From Bacteroidales bacterium (GTDB taxonomy: Bacteria; Bacteroidota; Bacteroidia; Bacteroidales; UBA1715), in assembly GCA_024409235.1 (NCBI GenBank), contig JAKSUA010000010.1, positions 18,475 through 82,474 on the forward strand: DNA of 64,000 nucleotides, in the 5' to 3' direction. This document shows, one piece after another, positions 62,537 to 64,000 of the stretch (its first letter is position 1; each line of letters opens with the position of its first letter). The notes under the pieces were generated by a model that did no database searches, had not been told where the DNA came from, and saw only the letters and a program-made list of their open reading frames with translations. A program made the translations under genes and the position numbers.

Positions 62537-63342
62537 GTAAACGAACAGACACCGAACAACTATGGAAACTCTGTTTTGGCGACAGCGATGAATTCATCAA
62601 ATTCTATTTTGACAAGAAATATCAAGACGAAAACACATTTGCCAAATACAACAATCAACAACTGATTAGCGTACTTCAAGCAATTCCATATACAATTTCT
62701 ATTGACGGTCAAAACTACTCCGCCGCATATATTTCAGGAGCATGCACGCATCCAGAATATAGAAATCAACGGTGCATGAGCACATTATTACAAGAGACAC
62801 TGTTAGAACTACAAAACCGAAACATTGATTTAGCATTTCTTATTCCGCAAGAACAATGGTTGTACGATTTTTACAGCAAATTCGGTTTTAAACCACTACT
62901 AACCAATCACATAGAACAAATAGAGAAACCAACAAATTCTACGTATTCAGTTAGAAACAATACTAGAAACGATATTTCCAACAGTCAACTCTACAAGATA
63001 TATCAAGAGCAACTTATCAAAACGAATTGTGTAAATCACTCACAACAAGACTTTTACGATTGCATGGACGAAGTATTTATTTCTAACGGAACAATTTTCT
63101 CAATAGAAGAAAACAGCCAAACTATTGCATTTGCAACAGCAAACGAAAACCGAGTGGAAATATTTGCCGAAAAGAAATATCATGCATCTTTTATATATGA
63201 ATATTGCCAATTGTATAATAAAAAATCTGCAAAAGTTTTAACGCAAGACAATCATGGCAATTCTGTACATGGAATGATTTATAATTTGAACAAACAAATT
63301 CAAATAAAAACTCCTATTTTTGCCAACCTTTTAATGGAATAA
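62533..63342 (+). CDS. GNAT family acetyltransferase (degenerate acetyl-CoA loop)
   Basis: The product has 269 residues. The N-terminal GNAT domain has ISGACTHPEYRNQRCMSTLLQ, corresponding to the acetyl-CoA-binding helix, but the usual RxxGx(G/A) loop reads RNQRCM, with Arg in place of the first Gly. FYSKFGFKPL is the family's usual follow-on segment. The C-terminal 100 residues lack an obvious motif and resemble an Eis-like extension. It overlaps the DUF2156 gene by 4 bases, so the two are translated together. Confidence 0.82.
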   Translation: MSKRTDTEQLWKLCFGDSDEFIKFYFDKKYQDENTFAKYNNQQLISVLQAIPYTISIDGQNYSAAYISGACTHPEYRNQRCMSTLLQETLLELQNRNIDLAFLIPQEQWLYDFYSKFGFKPLLTNHIEQIEKPTNSTYSVRNNTRNDISNSQLYKIYQEQLIKTNCVNHSQQDFYDCMDEVFISNGTIFSIEENSQTIAFATANENRVEIFAEKKYHASFIYEYCQLYNKKSAKVLTQDNHGNSVHGMIYNLNKQIQIKTPIFANLLME

Positions 63343-63353
63343 ATCATAAGATA

Positions 63354-64000
63354 ATGGCTTCACCATCAGAATTAGCGACAAAAAATGTAAAGAAATTGAT
63401 GTTAGAGTACTCCGCTCCTGCAATTGCGGCTATGCTTACATCATCACTCTATAATATTATTGACAGTATATTTATTGGCCAAGGCGTTGGTGCATTGGCA
63501 ATTGCTGGTTTGGCAATTACGATGCCGATTATGAACCTTTCCGCTGCATTCGGAGCAATGGTTGGCGTTGGCGGCGGAACGCTTACATCCATCAGAATGG
63601 GCCAACAAGACATTGAAAGTGCCACAAGAGTTTTGAGCAATGTCATCATAATGAACATCTTATTTGGCGTATTGTTCTCCATCTTTGGCATCATTTACAT
63701 TGATGACCTACTCTATTTATTTGGAGCAAGCGACCAAACTATCTCATACGCAAGAGATTTTATGTTCATTATTCTTTTGGGAAATCCAATCACCCACTTA
63801 TATCTAGGTTTAAACGATGTAATCCGCTCATCTGGATATCCACAAAAATCAATGTACATTACGATTTCCACAGTCATAATAAACATTATCCTCGCTCCTA
63901 TTTTTATTTTCTTATTTGACTGGGGAATCCGTGGAGCCGCCTTGGCAACAGTCATATCGCAAACAGTCGCATTTATCGTGGAATTATTCCATTTTGCCTC
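63354..64000 (+). CDS. MATE family efflux transporter (3' truncated by window edge)
   Basis: The frame is open from the ATG at 63354 (MASPSELATKNVKKLMLEYS) to the window end, about 215 residues of an expected 440-460. The MATE opening is SAPAIAAMLTSSLYNIIDSI, then FIGQGVGALAIAGLAITMP and the typical GVGGGTLTSIRMGQ; several further helices follow. MATE transporters export organic cations or drugs against Na+ or H+. It begins 11 bases after the GNAT stop, so it is the last visible gene of the LysM-DUF2156-GNAT unit. Confidence 0.93.
   Translation, partial: MASPSELATKNVKKLMLEYSAPAIAAMLTSSLYNIIDSIFIGQGVGALAIAGLAITMPIMNLSAAFGAMVGVGGGTLTSIRMGQQDIESATRVLSNVIIMNILFGVLFSIFGIIYIDDLLYLFGASDQTISYARDFMFIILLGNPITHLYLGLNDVIRSSGYPQKSMYITISTVIINIILAPIFIFLFDWGIRGAALATVISQTVAFIVELFHFA

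Noticed and set aside
1..64000. Search for insertion sequences, prophage genes, integrases, toxin-antitoxin pairs and CRISPR arrays
   Set aside because: No transposase, recombinase, phage structural gene or direct-repeat array was seen; base composition is even by eye apart from the 19-base palindrome.

Overview
The window is a gene-dense, AT-rich (about 35% GC by eye) chromosomal segment of a Bacteroidota bacterium, most likely order Bacteroidales. The evidence is the block nusB (long form)-DUF1573-yajC-ybbR-coaE, the Bat/MoxR aerotolerance genes, a DUF5606 protein, a type IX secretion C-terminal domain, and repeated promoter motifs of the Bacteroidota form TAnnTTTG a short distance upstream of start codons that mostly lack Shine-Dalgarno sequences. 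I see no rRNA, tRNA, CRISPR array, insertion sequence or prophage. No stretch longer than 300 bases lacks a gene. The largest gaps are the nusB/moxR divergent region (about 200 bp) and the MFS/bat divergent region (about 180 bp).

Layout. 0-3 kb: the 3' two thirds of tex, then gpmI. 3-7.7 kb (minus): an MBOAT O-acyltransferase with two SGNH hydrolase-like proteins, a probable glycan O-acetylation unit. 7.8-14.2 kb (plus): a mannosylglucose phosphorylase (GH130), a T9SS-sorted surface protein, an S10 serine carboxypeptidase and nadB. 14.2-24.7 kb (minus): a small conserved protein, a PLP aminotransferase, M1 and M3 metallopeptidases with a small outer-membrane barrel between them, DUF5606, a TerB/DnaJ protein, coaE, ybbR, yajC, a DUF1573 lipoprotein and nusB. 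24.9-29.8 kb (plus): moxR, DUF58, a BatD-like membrane protein, batA and batB. 29.9-32.2 kb (minus): a GNAT acetyltransferase, a CBM9-like protein and a cysteine-synthase-like enzyme. 32.4-38.9 kb (plus): a 2-hydroxyacid dehydrogenase, prmA and a 1534-residue exported protein that I do not recognise. 38.9-52.4 kb (plus): a DUF486 protein, a WYL regulator, dnaG, then a polysaccharide export group (glycosyltransferase, Wza, Wzc tyrosine kinase, a WecA-like transferase, a lytic transglycosylase) running into uvrA, then a LOG-type nucleotide hydrolase. 52.5-55.2 kb: a cation/proton antiporter and a convergent MFS transporter. 55.4-59.3 kb (plus): the second half of the Bat system (two TPR/BatC-type proteins, batD, batE). 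59.4-64 kb (plus): a LysM/periplasmic-binding protein, a DUF2156 protein, a GNAT protein and the start of a MATE transporter.

How the genes work together. Most of the window concerns the cell envelope: glycan acetylation, polysaccharide export, secretion (YajC), periplasmic Bat proteins, murein-binding and murein-cleaving enzymes, and exported peptidases. Housekeeping genes (tex, gpmI, nadB, coaE, nusB, prmA, dnaG, uvrA) are embedded among them, sometimes in the same transcription unit. The features I find most worth a second look are the Bat system split into two loci about 25 kb apart, the REP-like palindrome at the moxR/DUF58 junction next to a TTG start, the 1534-residue exported protein of unknown function, a 12-bp hairpin in the leader of the second bat operon, and the in-frame DNA repeat that builds the tyrosine tail of the Wzc kinase.
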